Source of the DNA: Todiramphus chloris collaris | Taxonomy: Eukaryota > Chordata > Aves > Coraciiformes > Alcedinidae | Assembly: GCA_025345505.1 (NCBI GenBank) | Contig: JANVCC010000125.1 | Coordinates: forward strand, 854,400 to 918,399 | DNA length: 64,000 nt | Direction of reading: 5' to 3' | Shown here: piece after piece, positions 37,035 through 49,542 of the stretch | How positions within the stretch are numbered: the stretch's first letter is position 1 | Layout of the letters: every line of letters starts with the position of its first letter | The notes under the pieces: generated by a model | What the model was told of the DNA's origin: nothing | The model's database searches: none | What the model saw: only the letters and a program-made list of their open reading frames with translations | Position numbers and translations under genes: made by a program

Positions 37035-38148
37035 ATACTGTAACTTTAGTCCATCCAGTCCACTAGACTGTAGGATTCAGACATACATTACCATAATATA
37101 CATATCCTAACGTTTGCTTGAGGCATTAATACCAGTTTTACTGTCTCCTGTGACAACTGAAATATATTTATAGTTCTGCTGTCAGCCGTAGAACAAAAAC
37201 CCAGCATGTGCCACCACAACTGCCAGAGGAAAGCCTGGAAGTTCATTCAGGTTGTGAGGGAAAGCAAAGTCATTGTCTTTTTCACTTGCTAGATGGAAAT
37301 GTCTGTGACTTTTGAAGAGATCCTATCTCGTGGCTTTCTAAAGTAAGTAACCACCTCACAAAGTTGGTTTTTTTCATGATCTTGACTAAATACAGCTGGG
37401 GGTCAATGGTATGCTTGTCTAGAATGGCAAAGATCTGCTATGATCCCTGACACAGAACCTAGCAGCACGAAGAGCCTTGACTCTGTACTTGCCATCTAAC
37501 TCTTTAGACAAGGAGGCCTTGCCCACGTTCTGTATTGGGAGTGCTAACATCTAAATTATGCCCAGGAATTGTCTGGGAGTGCTGCCAAAATCATGCCAGG
37601 GACCGTTCCTTGAATGTAACAACACAGATTGAATTCCAGTGCTTGGAATTGCTCCTGGGTCTTGCTCATTTCACCAGCTAATGAGTTGCCTTGGTGTGCT
37701 GTCTGATACTCCACAACCTTTCACTAACGTGCTCTCATTGCCTTCCTGCATGGGAGTGCTATTTTTCATGCTTCAGAGATGACAAATTAACGTATCACAT
37801 ACAAAAGTAGTCTCAGCTAACTTTAACAGATAGGATCTCTTCCCATCAATTGTCTGCAGTAACCAAAAATAAGGGACTTCTTTGTCTTTCAGTTGGGTTT
37901 GTCAGCTGAAGGAACATGGATGGCTGGTTTGGTGTAGATGACTGCACTGGGCTCGAGTAGACAACGCTGTGAACAATGGGCTGCTGGCTGCGTTCACATG
38001 GCCTTTGACATCTGCATCTTACGTGGCAACAGCATTTAAGAAACCACACAGTGATTCAGTCAGATCTTGCATCTCAGTACTGTCACTGGAGAAACATAAT
38101 CACAACATCTAACTTTGGCAGCCGTGGAAGGCACCTCGGACCATCAAT
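37035..38148. other. Unique sequence, nothing recognised
   Basis: No repeats or exon-like structure that I can support. Confidence 0.55.
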
Positions 38149-38433
38149 CATAGAATCATTAAGGTTGGAAACGACCTTCAAGACCATCAAGTCCAACCAC
38201 CTACTAAACATTCTCAGGACCAGTAAACGATCTCCTGAAGTGCCACATCCAGATGTTTCTTGAACCCCTGCAGGGATGGTGATTCCACCCCCTCCCTGGG
38301 CAGCCTGTGCCAAGCCCTCACCACTCTCTCAGGAAAGAAATTGTTCCTCATGTCCAACCTGAACCTCCCCTGGTGCAACTTCTGCCCATTTCCTCTTGTC
38401 CTATCACTAGTTACCTGGGAGAAAAAGAGACCA
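38149..38433 (-). mobile_element. CR1 LINE, short 5'-truncated copy (inverted twin of 17990)
   Basis: Reverse complement of the ORF2 C-terminus and 3' UTR, starting at the octamer CATAGAAT on the plus strand. It shares with the 17990 copy the [14 protein letters not shown] stretch, the EIVYWS C-terminus and the 3' UTR. Homology stops near 38433 at the GTTGGTCTC equivalent. The minus-strand frame continues beyond that into flanking DNA, which is not CR1. Confidence 0.95.
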
Positions 38434-40419
38434 ACATGGTCTCTTCTTGAACAGAGACAGGCTTTCTTAGGTGAGCCTGTCTGTTCATTACCTGATGCAG
38501 AAAATATGCAGTTCCTCCCTGTTAGCACTGGCTCTGATCGATTTGAAATCATTAAACAGCCAGGAAAATAACCCCCCAAAACCAGAACAATATTCAGTCA
38601 GCATTTTCCATCAGAAGCAAGAAGCTGGATGGATGCTCAAATCACCTCAAAGTATAATCGGAGTGCACAGGAAGGAAGGGAAGTGGACAAAGTGTTATGG
38701 GACTTCTCCTTTGAGCATAAGCAACCACTGGTATCATCTCGTGTCTTGTCTAACCACATCACCTAGCCTCGACTGTTGGCTAACCAAAGCTGTCAGCATA
38801 ATCACTTCAACCAGTTACTGCCAACGCTCAGGAATTCTCCGTGCCTCTTCTCGTAGCTATAAGGCTTTTTCAAGCAAACAGTAATCACTTCAAGCATCTG
38901 ATGATTGCTTTTCTAGAAAAGTCATTTTTCTAGTCACTTAACTCCCCCTTTTTAGGGTTTTGTACATGGTTAGATGGAAGCTGTTTGAAGAAGAGCTTAA
39001 TCTGCCTATTATGCATGTTCAGCTGCTATCTTGACATTACCTCCCTGCCAGCATTTCTCACCTGCCTCACAGAGGTGTTACGTGATGTAATTAGTTTTAT
39101 TATTACTGTAATTACCATGAAACCAAGCTGACAAAATGAGACTTGTTTCCCCAGGCTTTTCCCATCATTTTTTTTTTTTTTGCTGAGGTTTAAGATCACT
39201 TGAGCTGTTAGAACTTTCTCCTGTGCTAGTTACACATCCTCGCTGTTTCTTTTTTTCCCTTTCTGTCATCTGGTTGTGGTGGTGATAAAGCACACTGACA
39301 TACTCTACTGCATCATTTTTCACAGCTGGCTTGAAAATTAAAGTCACTAACAAAGCGTTGTTCCTAGTGGGACCCTTCTCCCATTTTAGGTCAAGAGGGA
39401 ACACGTAAATATTTTACATTTCTTTTTTTTCCCCCAAGGAAATTGAGTACAATGTACATACATATTCCGCACGCTCATAAAGACCGGAGAATTATTTAGG
39501 TAAGCTTTGACTCACGTTCCCTGGGTTTGGATTCACAAAGAATGTGTTGCCACACTTGGAATTTAAATGCTTAACAATGGCACGTTTCCCTCCAGGAGAC
39601 AAATTCCCAGTCCCCATCGGCGCGGGCTGGCCGTGTGGAAGCGAGACTGGTACGTGTGGCACAGCGGAGTGGCAGAAGGCACTTCTTGTCCCTGTCAGAA
39701 TGGCTATGTCACAATTGTGCCTCTCACAAACTCACTCAGAAGACAAGCTGAAGCTCACAGGTACGTGCACCTGAGTGCGTTCGTGCTGCAGCGTAGGCAT
39801 CCTCGTATTCCCCAAGACGACAGCGTTGTTGGCTAAATTCCATCCTCAAGGATGCAGGTGCAGCTGTGCCAGCCAGGATCCTTTCACCACAGCCTCCTAC
39901 AGCTTCTTGTCACTGCCACCCTGCCAGCATGGCCCTTTGATACTGGCTTCATGTGCTTGGAACGCAGCTACCAAAATTACTTCGGTCTCCGTGAGCCAAG
40001 TTAACAAAGATGGGGTATTTTTAAACTCACCTGTCCCATTTTTACTGAACTGGGTTAAATCAGGATCAAGGAACAGCTCGGCCAGCAGGTCAGAAAGGCT
40101 GGTCACCTTTCTGAGAGGAGGAGGGATGATGTGAATGGCTCCATCTCTACAAAGGATGTACTAGGGCTAGAACAGGACAGCAAAAAAGAGCCACGAAATA
40201 AGAGCTGTCCTGGTCTTTGCATAGGTGCACATAGGTGACATTTTTGTATGCAGGAATCTCCCTTTACATTTCTTTCAAGGAAGATAAGAGGTGTTGTGCA
40301 ACAGGGATCACAGGGACTTCACTCTCCAAGAGTCTTTAGAAATGCAAATCATTGCTGTTGGTGGAGAAAGAGAGCCTGCACCTTAATTGCTTCTGGGATC
40401 TTGGAAAGCCCAGCATATT
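38434..40419. other. Mostly unique sequence with a CpG-richer exon-like segment
   Basis: Contains a T run at 39168-39181, a T/C-rich stretch near 39420 and the exon-like segment 39596-39760. I see no transposon. Confidence 0.5.
39596..39760 (+). other. Exon-like segment, CpG-richer than surroundings
   Basis: Preceded by GTTTCCCTCCAG (acceptor-like) and followed by CACAG then GTACGTGC (donor-like). The length is 165 bp, a multiple of three. Two of the three plus-strand frames are open across it; one reads VWKRDWYVWHSGVAEG then CPCQNGYV, the other PVPIGAGWPCGSETG. Two open frames in C+G-rich DNA weaken the coding case. I recognise no protein family. It could be an exon, part of a non-coding transcript, or coincidence. 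Confidence 0.22.
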
Positions 40420-40975
40420 GCAGAATATATGGCTGAGGTTTGGAGGGACCGTGCAGGTCATCTTCTACACCTAGACCTGGTTGCACAGGATCGTGTCCAG
40501 ACAACTTCGGAATATCTCCAAGAAGGGTGACTCCACAACCTTTCTGAGCAATCTGTGCCAGTGCTTGATCACCTTCAGAGGAAAAAACCCTTTTCCTGAT
40601 GATCAGAAGGAACCTCCTGCGTTTCAGTTTGCACCTATTGCCTCTGGTCCTGTGACTGGGTACCCCTGTAAAGAGCCTGGCTTTGTCCTCTTTGCACCCT
40701 CTCTTCAGGCATTTATATACATTAATAAGGTCCCCCCTGAGCCTTTTCTCCTGGCTCAACAGCTCCACCAGCTTTCTCAGCCTTTCCTCATGTACGAGGT
40801 GCTAGAGGCAATCACTGTGTGGCCCTTCACTGGACTCCCTTCTGCATGTCCATTATCTCCTGTCCTGGGGAGCCCAGAACTGGACCCAGCACTCCAGCTG
40901 TGGCCTCCCCAGTGCTGAGCAGGGCGAAAGGATCTCCTCCCTCAAGCTGTAAGCCAAACTCCTTCCTAGATGAGG
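40420..40975 (-). mobile_element. CR1 LINE, 5'-truncated
   Basis: The plus strand begins with the reverse 3' UTR (ATGGCTGAGGTTTGGAGGGA, CAGGTCATCTTCTAC) and continues through the ORF2 C-terminus: on the minus strand, SQEKRLRGDLINVYKCLKRG, ARLFTGVPSHRTRGN and further upstream the GQGDNGH-type linker region. Most of the C-terminal frame is readable but the terminal 60 codons are altered. The tail octamer is degraded. Confidence 0.93.
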
Positions 40976-43900
40976 AAATCATTTATGTCTTGGCATGTTT
41001 TATGTTTTCAAGTGTTTGTTAGGCATGAAGCAACACTGGTCTGTAGTAGACGAGACTCATCATCAATGGACCATATTTATGTGCTACTGCAAGAGTGTTA
41101 ACTAAATCCTTCTGCACTTTAGCAGCATAATTTAGGACAAATATTTTACCACAATTTGGTCAGTAAAGGAAATACTTTTCAGGGCCAGGCTTTCTGACAC
41201 AACCACGCATGTCTCAGCCCATCCAAGCACAGACACCGCGTTTCCCACGAACGAGGACTGAAAGCAGCTCTCTTGTTCTTGGTCTTAGGATCTCTCTTGG
41301 TCTCTAATTAATTGCAACAACTGCAATTTACACAATGGCTTTGAATTCATCCCGCCTCAAGAGAAAGTCAATAGCTTCATTAATCTCACCATCAGTTGAC
41401 CTGCACAAGGAGAAAGGCCACACAAAGGCACTGGGCATGCCAGCACCTAAGGCTTATCCACACCCACAGGCAGTGTGAGCTGAACATTCTGGACAATATC
41501 ACATGTGGGTGCTGGTATCCTAAAATAATTTTATTATTCCAAAAGGGATTTAACCAGACTAGTAAGGAATTCTCTTCTGAGTCAGACTAATATGCTAACA
41601 TGGGGTGATCTTGCAACTTTAAAAGTCTGGCTTTTTATTTAGATTATTTTTCATGGGTAAATAGATGCTGATCCAGTATTTTTTTCACACTGCTAAGTGG
41701 AAATGAACTTTCCTTTGCAGCAGATGAACTTTTATAGTAATTGTACAAGTACATTAGAATGAAAAACTACTGAAAATCCAAAGCTGCTGGATGATCAGGT
41801 GGGAGTATTTGCTCAATTCAACTTCAGACCAAGTTAGAGTAACAGAACTACCAATGGGGGAAGTTGTACCACAGATTTTATATGAGGGAAGGGAAGGGAA
41901 GGGAAGGGAAGGGAAGGGAAGGGAAGGGAAGGGAAGGGTCCATCTTTTAGCCACCTGACTAATAAGAAACTTTACTTCTTTAGGACCTGATAAAGGAGTA
42001 GCAGAGAGAGGATTAACCACATGCACAGCATCCTCCAGTGCCTCTCCTTCAAGGCTGTTCTCCCTGGGTTACTGGGTTGACCCCAGCATGTGTTTTATGA
42101 GAACTGATAGGATCATAGCCTTGGATGGCAACCACACTATGCTGGCTACTTGGCTACTTTTTGCTGATAAAATGCAAACTTTTCCTGTGATCGAGTGTGT
42201 GCCACTTGCCCTTGAATTCAGCAATGGGTAAATGAGTTCACTTCATAGTGTAACACGTGCTCAAGGTCTCAATATTTAGCTTGTCTTCGTGCAGCCTTTG
42301 ACTCTGACAGTTCCACACAGTTACAGAGCATGCTGTGTGTGCTCTCTAACACGGTGATTTATAAAGGCACACAGCTTCCTTACAGGTACTGATGCCTTTA
42401 TACTGACAGAATTAGATCACCTAAAGCAAGGATCCCCATGGGTTGCAGGAGAGGGCAAATTATGGATGTAGAAGGTAACGAATGATGCTTTTTTCTAAAT
42501 GGAAACACAGATTTCTGTAATGCAACTAGAATAATCCAGTTGCTTCTCATGAACATTGAGATTCTGAGTGATTTGAGGATACTGCTGTGTGTTTCTTTCC
42601 CCCAGGTCTCCTGAGGGAGCTTCAGTCTGGGTATTTTTATAGTAAACACAAGTCTACAGACCAAAACAAAGAATAAATGATAATACAAGTGCTATAATGC
42701 AAGAAATAAGCAATCTTAAAATACATATTTTTGTAATCTCTGTTATTCCTTTACTCTGTCCATTGTGGGCAGGTTGCTATTAGCAATACAGGATATACAG
42801 CAATTATAAACAGATTACCTTTTGACATTGTGATAGAGAAGACGTGGCCTGGAAAATCTCCCCTAAGGACACGGGCAGTTTGCTGTGCCTGGAAGATGCT
42901 CTGTGTAAGCATGACACGTGAGAAATTTATTTCCAGCACTCCATGCTAACATGTTAACCTTCTACTGAAAAGCAGTTTCCTGAAGAGCACCTCAGAAGAG
43001 CAATCTCATACAAGAGGATTTCCTGATCTGCAAAAACACAGATGATGGTATTCCAGTATCTTCTCCCTGCAGGCTGGAATGCCAGACTCACTCCCTAACC
43101 TTATGGGTCAGCAAGGCACCCAGAGAACGTGTAAACGTGTCAAGAGTGCAGTTCTGTCTCTTGGGTGCACAGCTCCCAAGAATTTCCCCCTACCCTTAGT
43201 TCCCTCGTGGGTTTAATTCACCAAGAAAAATAACGCAGTGGTCAAACCTGCAGACTTGAACACCAGCTTTTATTCCTTGTTGGTGCTGAAGGTGTAAATA
43301 GACTGGGGTTACAGCATTTGCAGCCTGGCTGTAGATCTCAGCTCCTCTTTCAGAAATGAGCAGCAGTTTATTATTGCAGCTCTGAGCAAAGTACATTAGC
43401 CTAGAGTGAGAACCAGTGTGAAGTTAGCTCGGTGTGTGAATGCTGTGTGTAGAAATGCCCTTAGTATGCAAATGTCATTTTGGGGAGATTTCTCCCTCTG
43501 TTAGGATAGGGTACCTCACACCTGTACTCTGCAGACATCTGTATCTGAGCTCTGTTTTATAGGCAATGGAAATAAGTAATCATTTCTAGTGTAGGAGTCC
43601 TTACAGAAGATAGAGAATAGGGAAGATGAATTCTACCCATTTCTCTCCATTTCCTTATACAGAGAGTTCTCATGACCAACTCAGATGAGAGCACTTCATT
43701 ACAGGGGTCTAAATTAGGTGATATAAACCCCACAGTGAGTTCTTTTCCTATCTGCAAAATAGGAATAACATTTTCTTCACAGATACTGACAAGATAGGTA
43801 TATAATAAATCTTTTTTTTTTTTTAAACACTTGAATATTACCCACATAGGTATGTGCATCCTGTGTGTGCAAGAGAAAAAAGTGGACAGAACCAGCTGCT

Positions 43901-45584
43901 GATCAATTAATGATGTAAAATCCATGTAAGATATGTAGTAAAAGTGGTCTTCTACTACAGGGTCTGAGGTCAGAGTCTAAATGACTGCATTCACATCAGG
44001 GCAGGTTTTTTTTCAGTCAGATCTCCTTGGTGAGGATGACAGCACAGATTTGCTCAGCTCACAGCACAGCAGTGTTTCTATCCTGAGGGCCTTGCCACTC
44101 ATCTTTGTAAGTTTGCACCAATCCTTTTGGTTACAACATCTGATCATTTTTCACTTGGATTTTAAAGTATGTCCCTTAACCACCATCTTTCCCCTGTGAA
44201 ACAGAAGAAGAAATAGAAATTTTGACTTAACTGTAAGCTAAATGCTCAACATTCTGAAAGATGAACGCCCCCTCACCCCCCAAAGCCCCGAGATGTGATA
44301 GAATAGGATGAAGTTTGGGGGATTTTCTCAGTTCTCTTTGGATACAGGGTTTTACCATGCACTCAGAATCTCAGGATGCCACCACAGTGGAAATAAGAAC
44401 AGAAGTCAGAGAGCTGTAAAATGCCCTGAACTACCAGTCTCTTGCACGATGACAAACTCTAAACTGCAACAGAACAACAGAAACCCCTCTGCCTCGAGGT
44501 GCAGTCGTTACTCAGAACTAACACTCGCTTCCTTTTGCTGTAGGTAGGAAGTATTGCTCTTCCATCCAACCCACGGGGAGTTGCAGGAGACTGTACTGAG
44601 CCAGGTATCTTCCTTCTTTAAATGAAGTTGATGCCGAGTGGGAGGCTGTAAAATTGGCAGGAGAATAAAGCTGCTTGTCTAACAGCAACATTTGACGAGA
44701 GACACTTTTTTTTTGGTACACTTTGGGTTCTGAACTCATTAGCATGAACCTTGGTAAACTTTCCTGACCCGTTTTTTACTTCACACAGGACTGGCACAAC
44801 TGCATCTCTCATTACAGCGTACCAAGTGAGTCCCGCTGACATGAACTAGGTACCAGCTTGTTAGAGGAAAAGACAATAAAAGCAAAATTCTTCCAGCAGA
44901 TCTGCATGACAGGTCTTGATTACTGATGCCCTGCTCTCTAAAAATGTGTGGTCTTGTCTTTGACGTGCAGTCAGAGACACACAGCAGCAGAAGCAAAAGA
45001 TTTTTCTGTGGAAAAAACGAGCTTGCCAAATTGCATAAACAAACCCCCTTTTAAGAAGGCTTTCTTTTTAGGTATTTTATTAATGCTGTTCATAGAGAAC
45101 ATTTTAATAACAAAATTAATCATTGTTTAATTACAAGGAACAAACCGTGTTCCTTCCCCTCCAAGCAGTGTCCAGGAGAGGAAGAAAATTAATATTTGGA
45201 TGAATAGATGCAAACTCAGCTGGGCACTTGGAGACCAAAAAGGATCCCACAGATTATGTGAGCTGTGGATTAGCCCTGATCTCACCTCGAGTCAGCACAC
45301 AGAGAGAGAAGATGTGATTTCACTGATGGACTGACAATCGAGCTGATGCCCTATGAAACATATCCATGCAAAAGATAAACATTTTCAACTTTAAAAAAAA
45401 AAACAAACCCTTGTTAATAAAATAAAATCCTGGGCAGCTCTGGCTCTCTGAAGGAGCAGTCCCAGAAGTCCTCTAAACCCATGTTTTATGCCCTATGGCC
45501 TGAAAATCAGTAAACAAAGATTGCCCTGATTCACAGTACACAATGATGGCAAAACCCCCCCTGCTTTGGGGTAAGGCTGTCTCA
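40976..45584. other. Unique sequence with one microsatellite
   Basis: (GGGAA)n at 41886-41938 and a T run near 43810. Frames up to 122 codons (43557-43925, minus) show no family signature, and I find no transposon. Confidence 0.55.
41886..41938 (+). repeat. (GGGAA)n microsatellite
   Basis: Ten and a half perfect units. G-triplets spaced by AA satisfy the common G-quadruplex pattern on the plus strand. Confidence 0.97.
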
Positions 45585-46006
45585 GACCTCTTCTGTGGAG
45601 ACAGGCTAAGAGATCTGGGGTTGTTCAGCCTGGAGAAGAGATGGCTCCGGGAAGATCTTATGGCAGCCTTCCACCATCTAAAGGATGCCTGCAGGAAAGC
45701 TGAAGCAGGACTTTTCACAAGAGCCTGTAGTGACAGGACAAGACAGAATGACTTAAACTGAAAGAAGGTAGGCTTCGATTAGATATTCTGAAGGAATTCC
45801 TCGTTGTGATTTTGGTAAGATGCTGGAACAGGTTGGCCTAGAGAAGTTGTGGATGCCCCATCCCTGGAAGTGTTCAAGACCAGGCTGGACGTGGCTTTGA
45901 GCGACTTGCTCTAAAGGAAGGTGTCCCAGCCTATGGCAGGGGGGTTGGAACTCACCAATCTTTAAGGTCCCTTCCAACCCAAACCATTCTGGGATTCTAT
46001 GATTCT
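45585..46006 (+). mobile_element. CR1 LINE, 5'-truncated, diverged
   Basis: One stretch reads RLRDLGLFSLEKRWLREDL, then a frame change, then the 3' UTR with GGTGTCCCAGCCTATGGCAG, AAGGTCCCTTCCAACCC and tail ATTCTGGGATTCTATGATTC. Several stops and shifts show an older age than the 9355 copy. The long 3' UTR marks a different subfamily from the 17990/38149 pair. Confidence 0.93.
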
Positions 46007-49000
46007 CTTTCTCCTTTTATTTTGCCCCATAAGGCAGATTTTGATTTTCATTGTTGCAAGATACCTAAAAAGGATGGTCTGCTGGAGTGAGAGAAACATG
46101 AGGAGGCTGGGAGGGGAGAACAGCATTACAGCAGGGTAGAAAAGTCAAAAGTGTGTGTTTATTACTGCCTGCACTGTCTGTGGAGCATTTTCACTCCTGG
46201 TCGTTGACAGCAAACACTCTCACGCAGAGCAGCATGTGACAAATCGATTTTCTTTGCAACTTTCAGCTGACCTTTGAATACACGACAAGTCAAGGCCACA
46301 ATAAAAGATCCCTTACCTCCTTTAATTTTCCCCTTTTTCTTAATAAACTGCCTCTGTAACACCTGCTCAGCACCATCTCATTTTGGTTTGACTGATTCCT
46401 TAAGGAAAGGCTACCCTAATGATAAGATTCCTGGTGTCAACGCTAATTTCTACGTGCAACCGACCCCAGTGACTTCCCTCCCGTGTTCTAATTCACTGAA
46501 GAATAATCTGTTTCGAGGTGATGTAAGCAAACCCATCCAAATCAGAATTTTTACCGAGTCCATTTAATAATTTTCTTTTGCTAGAGAAATACAATGCTGT
46601 GCAATATTTCCTAGGAATTATTCATGCAGTTCAATAGAAGATACTTAAATTAGATAAGATGCAGTTGCGGCTGGTTTTATAATTGTCCTTCTGAGCTTTT
46701 TAAAATGTATTTTGTATTTAACTTTCTAGTTTCTTTTTTCTTCTAGTATAGCAAGAAAATTGTCTTTTAGAGTCATTAAACAGTATTCTGCGGTGAGAAA
46801 TGGGTAGCCTAAAAAAACCTGCAGCCTATGCAAAGTTTCCTTCTAAAGACATAACAGAGTCTATTCAGATAGTTGTTGTACACTGAAAATTATTCAGCAG
46901 CCCTCCCTTTTCCACTCCAGGAGTGGATCAAAAGGTTGGAGGTGGGTCCCCCAGGCAGCAGATACAGCTTGATAACCTATGGAAATGCCATTCCCTTTTT
47001 CTGCCAAATGAGTGTTCTCTGTTGTCTCTGCTGTCCCGTAGGCAGCAAAGCCAGCATGAAGGAGAACAGGGGGAAAGGCATGGATGAAGCAGTTTGGGGA
47101 GGAAAAACTCCTTTTCAGTGACTGCAAACTGTTGGCTGTGCTTACCCCATCTGCTCTCATCCCACCTTGGTGCCCAGTTTTTACCCTTCAGTAACTTGTT
47201 GTCGAGTCAAAACTCTCACTTGCAGTGGTAAACCTGAAATTCAGGGATCCCAAGGAAAGTGGGTGTCCTCACTCATAAGGAAGGTGGGATGGTGCGAGGA
47301 AGTTCCAGCAAGCAGTGGTAAATAACAACTGCACAGCTAACAGCTCTGACAATAACCAGATGCCTCTTGCTCCCCGGGGCTGCTCCAAGCAGTGCAAGCA
47401 AACGTATTGAGAAAAATGTCCTCCTTACAGGATAATGTCTTTAAGCAAAGCATCTTTGTTGAATCACTATTTCCCACCCCCCCATCAAACCCCTTTCTTT
47501 CTCAAGAAGGTGCCTTCCCACTTTTTCATTTTTATGATGAGAAATTTCCTGTTCACTTCTCTGCTTTAGATAATGACTCCAGTCTCTAAGGCTATCTCTA
47601 AAGTGGCTGGAATGGCTCAGGAAAAAAGGGCTGATCAGTCTCCAGACCATCACAAAGCTGCAACAGCTCAGCGACCTGGAGAAATAATGATGGCTCTTTC
47701 AAAGCTAGCGCAGACCAGATGATGTCTACCTTTAAATGACAGATGGAGAGAGAAGTGATTTCTGCGTGGCAGGCAGCTTGAACTTCTTGGCTTCTTGGTT
47801 TCAGTGCTTTGCTGGGCACAGATAAAACCTCCTGACTATAGAGATAAGAAGAGCCTTCATGTAAGGAATCCCTCTGAAGATTCATTCCCTGCACTCTGAT
47901 ATAAGCTGATTCAGTTCCAATCCCTACAAACCAAACTTCTTTCAATCCCTACGAACCAGGCTCTGTGAAGTTCAAATAGCTCCTTTAAGGTACAGTTCTT
48001 ACACTTTGCTTTCACAGGGAAAACCTTGGGTTCCACTCTGAAAACCTGGTTTTTCTGGTATATATTTCTGCAAATACCCAGGATCATTCGGTAGTGATTG
48101 GGATTATCTTGTATTTTCCCAAACTTGGCTCACCAAATAATGGAAATATTGAAAAAATGAAATACAAAAGCCTTGTCCTTGCTTAATAGTACAGAAAACA
48201 AACCATCAGCTTCTTAACTGTTGCATTGAGTTTATGTGGCAAGGTTTTGGTAGCAGGGGGGCTGCAGGAGAAGACACCAGAAGCTTCTTCTGGTGAGAAG
48301 ACAGCAGAAGCTGCCCCCATCTCAGGCAGAGCCAACTCCAGGCAGCTCCAAGGTGGACCCACCACAACTGTGTTCCAGAGAGGAGCACACTGAAAGCAGT
48401 AAGAACAAAAACATAGATCTAATTTCTAACGTACAAATCCCTAAAGCTCTAGCTGGCTGGATGATAAGAAAGCTTTCAAGGATGGATAGATATTGGTCTC
48501 TTACAGATTTTTCCCAACATATTCAATACTGTCAGAGCTGAGTACCAATGGGGTCTAATCCAGCACTGCTGCTCTTACAGTCTGATGTTACTCTGGAATA
48601 CAGCAATATCAGTGGTGTCAAAGTCAACCCACTAGAAGTATATTTGCCATCCCCTCAAAGGATTAGATGTTAATCTATCCTCTTTCTGGAGCCAAAACTT
48701 CCCTACATGTGCCACCATCATGCATAAAGTTGTCCTCAGAGTAAAGCTGTGGAGCATTAAAGTTTCCAGTTGTTTTGTAGGGAAGCTAGGGAACAACCCC
48801 TCATCTGTAATTTGAATACTGTACATTAAATGCAAATGTTTACTTTTCTGTAGACATTAATCTGAGATATTCGGTCTGCATAAGTGACAGTAGCAGCTGA
48901 TAAAAACATAAACAAGAAAGCAAGAGTAGGAAGACCCAAAGCCTTAAAAGCTGATCAATATAGGTTATAAATAAATATATATAAATATAAATAAAACCAC

Positions 49001-49492
49001 TACAGTAAGTTTTAGAAACTTCCTAAATCCCAAGCAACAAGATCTGTCTGGGATAATGGTTTGAGTGTTGAACCAACAGCTTGTTTGGAAAAAAATGGAA
49101 AATAAATCTATCAGTTTCTAGCTTCTAGCTCAGCAGGTGCATCTTAGGTTGTGGTAATATGTATAATGTAAGTGCAATAGCTAGACTAAAGAAAATTACT
49201 TATTGGATTTATCAGTAGAATATTTACCCAGACAGTGTATGATTGCAGTTGTGCTTGAAATTACTGTTCAAATTAATGAACTGAAAAAAGGAGACAAAAT
49301 TGAAAGTCTGAATATTAAATGCACTGCCAAGAAGTTTCTTAAGATAGAAACTGAACCAGCTACAAGTGATGAACAAGTTTCTTAAAACCATATTGGTGCC
49401 ATAACAACTGTCATTCCCTGAGTAACCACATCACTACCAAGTGAGTAAACATGGGGTGCAAATGAGGAAAAGAAACAACAAAAGCAGTAAAA
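46007..49492. other. Unique sequence, no supported gene
   Basis: Includes a 24-25 bp near-duplication CAATCCCTAC(A/G)AACCA at about 47918 and 47943, and an A+T-rich patch at 48966-48996. The frame at 49203-49385 (plus) is protein-like in composition but has no recognised relative. Confidence 0.5.
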
Positions 49493-49542
49493 AGGAGAGG
49501 AGAGGGAGAGGAGAGGGAGAGGAGAGGGAGAGGGAGAGGAGA
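49493..49542 (+). repeat. GGAGAG-type purine microsatellite
   Basis: Alternating GGAGA and GGGAGA units form an imperfect 11-12-mer higher-order pattern, purine only. Confidence 0.95.

Noticed and set aside
42370-42392. CTTCCTTACAG followed by GTACTG as a juxtaposed splice site
   Set aside because: Short pyrimidine tract and poor donor; expected by chance.
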